DNA of 7,143 nucleotides from NCBI GenBank assembly GCA_027053375.1, contig JALUJC010000318.1:1-7143 (forward strand). The letters are read 5' to 3'. The notes below the pieces were generated by a model, which was given only the letters and a program-made list of their open reading frames with translations, was not told where the DNA came from and did no database searches. Made by a program: the position numbers and the translations under genes. How positions within the stretch are numbered: position 1 is the first letter of the stretch; every line of letters begins with the position of its first letter. Source of the stretch: Caldifarciminota bacterium (GTDB lineage Bacteria; Hydrothermota; Hydrothermia; S141-80). Below are positions 6,357-7,143 of this stretch, one piece after another.

Positions 6357-6390
6357 TTGACATAACCTCCAGTGGGCACCATGCTATGGT
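6357..6390 (+). promoter_or_regulatory. Candidate promoter of the PAS-domain gene
   Basis: A perfect TTGACA (6357-6362) faces right, back to back with the -35 box of the hspR promoter. At 17 bp spacing the -10 would be CATGCT (6380-6385), a weak match. A better extended -10, TGcTATGGT (6382-6390), sits 22 bp away and might act alone. This area also carries a small inverted repeat ACCAT-GCT-ATGGT (6378-6390). A weak -10 beside a perfect -35 would suit an activated or repressed promoter. Confidence 0.45.
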
Positions 6391-6417
6391 TGGACGAAAC
6401 CGACGGGAATGGGGATC

Positions 6418-7143
6418 ATGTTCCTGGGGGAGGGTCTGGTGCAACAGTTCCTGGATCAGATTGAGGTGGGGGTCCAGATTCTGGATGAGTCCGGAAAAGT
6501 CCTCTATCGCAATTCCATGTACGACCGCCTGATTGGCAGCCTCGCGCTTCCCGAGCAATACTGTCCTTTCTGTCTTCAGGCACATCCCCCCGGGGGAGAC
6601 ACCCCCCCCGATCCCTGCATCACAAAAACATGGGCATCCTCTTTCCGCGCGGTGTATGAACGGACCGATCAGCAGGGAAGCCTCCGCTTTCTTCAGGCCC
6701 TGATCTATGAAACACGTTCTTCCCCGGATGGATCCAGGGTCTTCTTCCAGATTCTCCATGACATCTCGGAAATTGTGCGGCTTCAACGGCAACTCAAAGA
6801 GAGCGAAGAACTGTTTCGCACGCTTGCGGATACCGCTTCCTGTGCCATCTTTATCTATCGGGACAGGTTCCTCTATGTGAACCACGTCACCACGCGGATC
6901 ACCGGGCGAAGCCGCGAGGATCTTCTGCAAAGGCACATCTGGGAAGTGGTCCATCCGGAAGATCGGGATCTGATTCGCCAGCGTGCACGGGAACGCATTG
7001 CGGGACGTGAGGTTCCCCGCCTGTACGAATTCCGTGTGATTCGCCCCAATGGGGAAACCCGCTGGATCCTGTTCACAGCAGACCGCATTCGCTACCAGGG
7101 AGAATGGGCCGCCCTGGGAACCGCTTTTGACATCACTGAACGC
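6418..7143 (+). CDS. PAS-domain sensory protein, N-terminal part (output domain outside window)
   Basis: The first 242 residues of a signalling protein whose 3' end is cut off. Residues 1-118 form a divergent PAS-like module (QILDESGKVLYRNSMYDRLIG at the start, ending FFQILHDISEIVRLQRQL) with a cysteine pair C49-P-F-C52 and a further C67. A short coiled linker, LQRQLKESEELF (122-133), joins it to a canonical PAS domain (about 129-242) with AIFIYRDRFLYVNHVTTRITG, WEVVHPEDRDLIRQR and a closing FDITER (the PAS/PAC end motif). No signal peptide or membrane segment is seen, so sensing is probably cytoplasmic. Such proteins usually end in a histidine kinase, GGDEF/EAL or similar domain; which one cannot be seen. 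Two in-frame ATGs exist, at 6409 and 6418. The second is chosen because GGGA sits about 9 nt before it, whereas the first has almost no room after GGGA. The gene diverges from the hspR operon. Confidence 0.85.
   Translation, partial: MFLGEGLVQQFLDQIEVGVQILDESGKVLYRNSMYDRLIGSLALPEQYCPFCLQAHPPGGDTPPDPCITKTWASSFRAVYERTDQQGSLRFLQALIYETRSSPDGSRVFFQILHDISEIVRLQRQLKESEELFRTLADTASCAIFIYRDRFLYVNHVTTRITGRSREDLLQRHIWEVVHPEDRDLIRQRARERIAGREVPRLYEFRVIRPNGETRWILFTADRIRYQGEWAALGTAFDITER

Noticed and set aside
6332..6361. HAIR operator for HspR
   Set aside because: The arms are GTCAAG...CTTGAC, reversed in order relative to CTTGAGT-N7-ACTCAAG and 18 bp apart; they are better explained as two divergent -35 boxes.

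Overview
This is a bacterial chromosome segment, fairly GC-rich by eye, with tightly packed genes. It holds seven protein-coding genes: five complete and two cut by the window edges. There is no tRNA, rRNA, CRISPR array, insertion sequence or other mark of a mobile region. The gene content (HspR-type regulator, proofreading-less DNA polymerase I, PiT/DUF47 phosphate module) fits a thermophile-like, Gram-positive or deep-branching bacterium. That placement is an inference and I cannot name the taxon.

Layout. (1) Positions 1-826, minus strand: 5' part of an amidohydrolase of the MTA/SAH deaminase (MtaD) type. (2) Positions 827-969: a short divergent control region. It has a good sigma-70 promoter facing right, with a perfect 6+6 bp inverted repeat over its -35 box, and a weaker promoter facing left. 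(3) Positions 970-2668, plus strand: a two-gene operon, a PhoU-like DUF47 protein and then a PiT-family inorganic phosphate transporter that starts at a TTG one base after the DUF47 stop. (4) Positions 6239 down to 2672, minus strand: a three-gene operon in the order hspR-like MerR repressor, sigma-70 family factor (286 aa), DNA polymerase I (polA, 811 aa). The sigma start codon directly follows the hspR stop (TGAATG). The polA start lies 26 nt inside the end of the sigma gene. The pit and polA stop codons face each other 3 nt apart. (5) Positions 6240-6417: a second divergent control region with two outward promoters whose -35 boxes lie back to back. (6) Position 6418 to the end, plus strand: N-terminal part of a PAS-domain sensory protein whose output domain is outside the window.

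How they may work together. DUF47 and PiT form a familiar low-affinity phosphate uptake pair. The more unusual unit is hspR-sigma-polA: a heat-shock-type repressor, an alternative-looking sigma factor and a DNA repair/replication polymerase on what looks like one transcript, facing away from a PAS sensor gene. This suggests stress-responsive control of DNA polymerase I, possibly with autoregulation by the repressor. The arrangement is seen directly in the sequence; the regulatory reading is inference.
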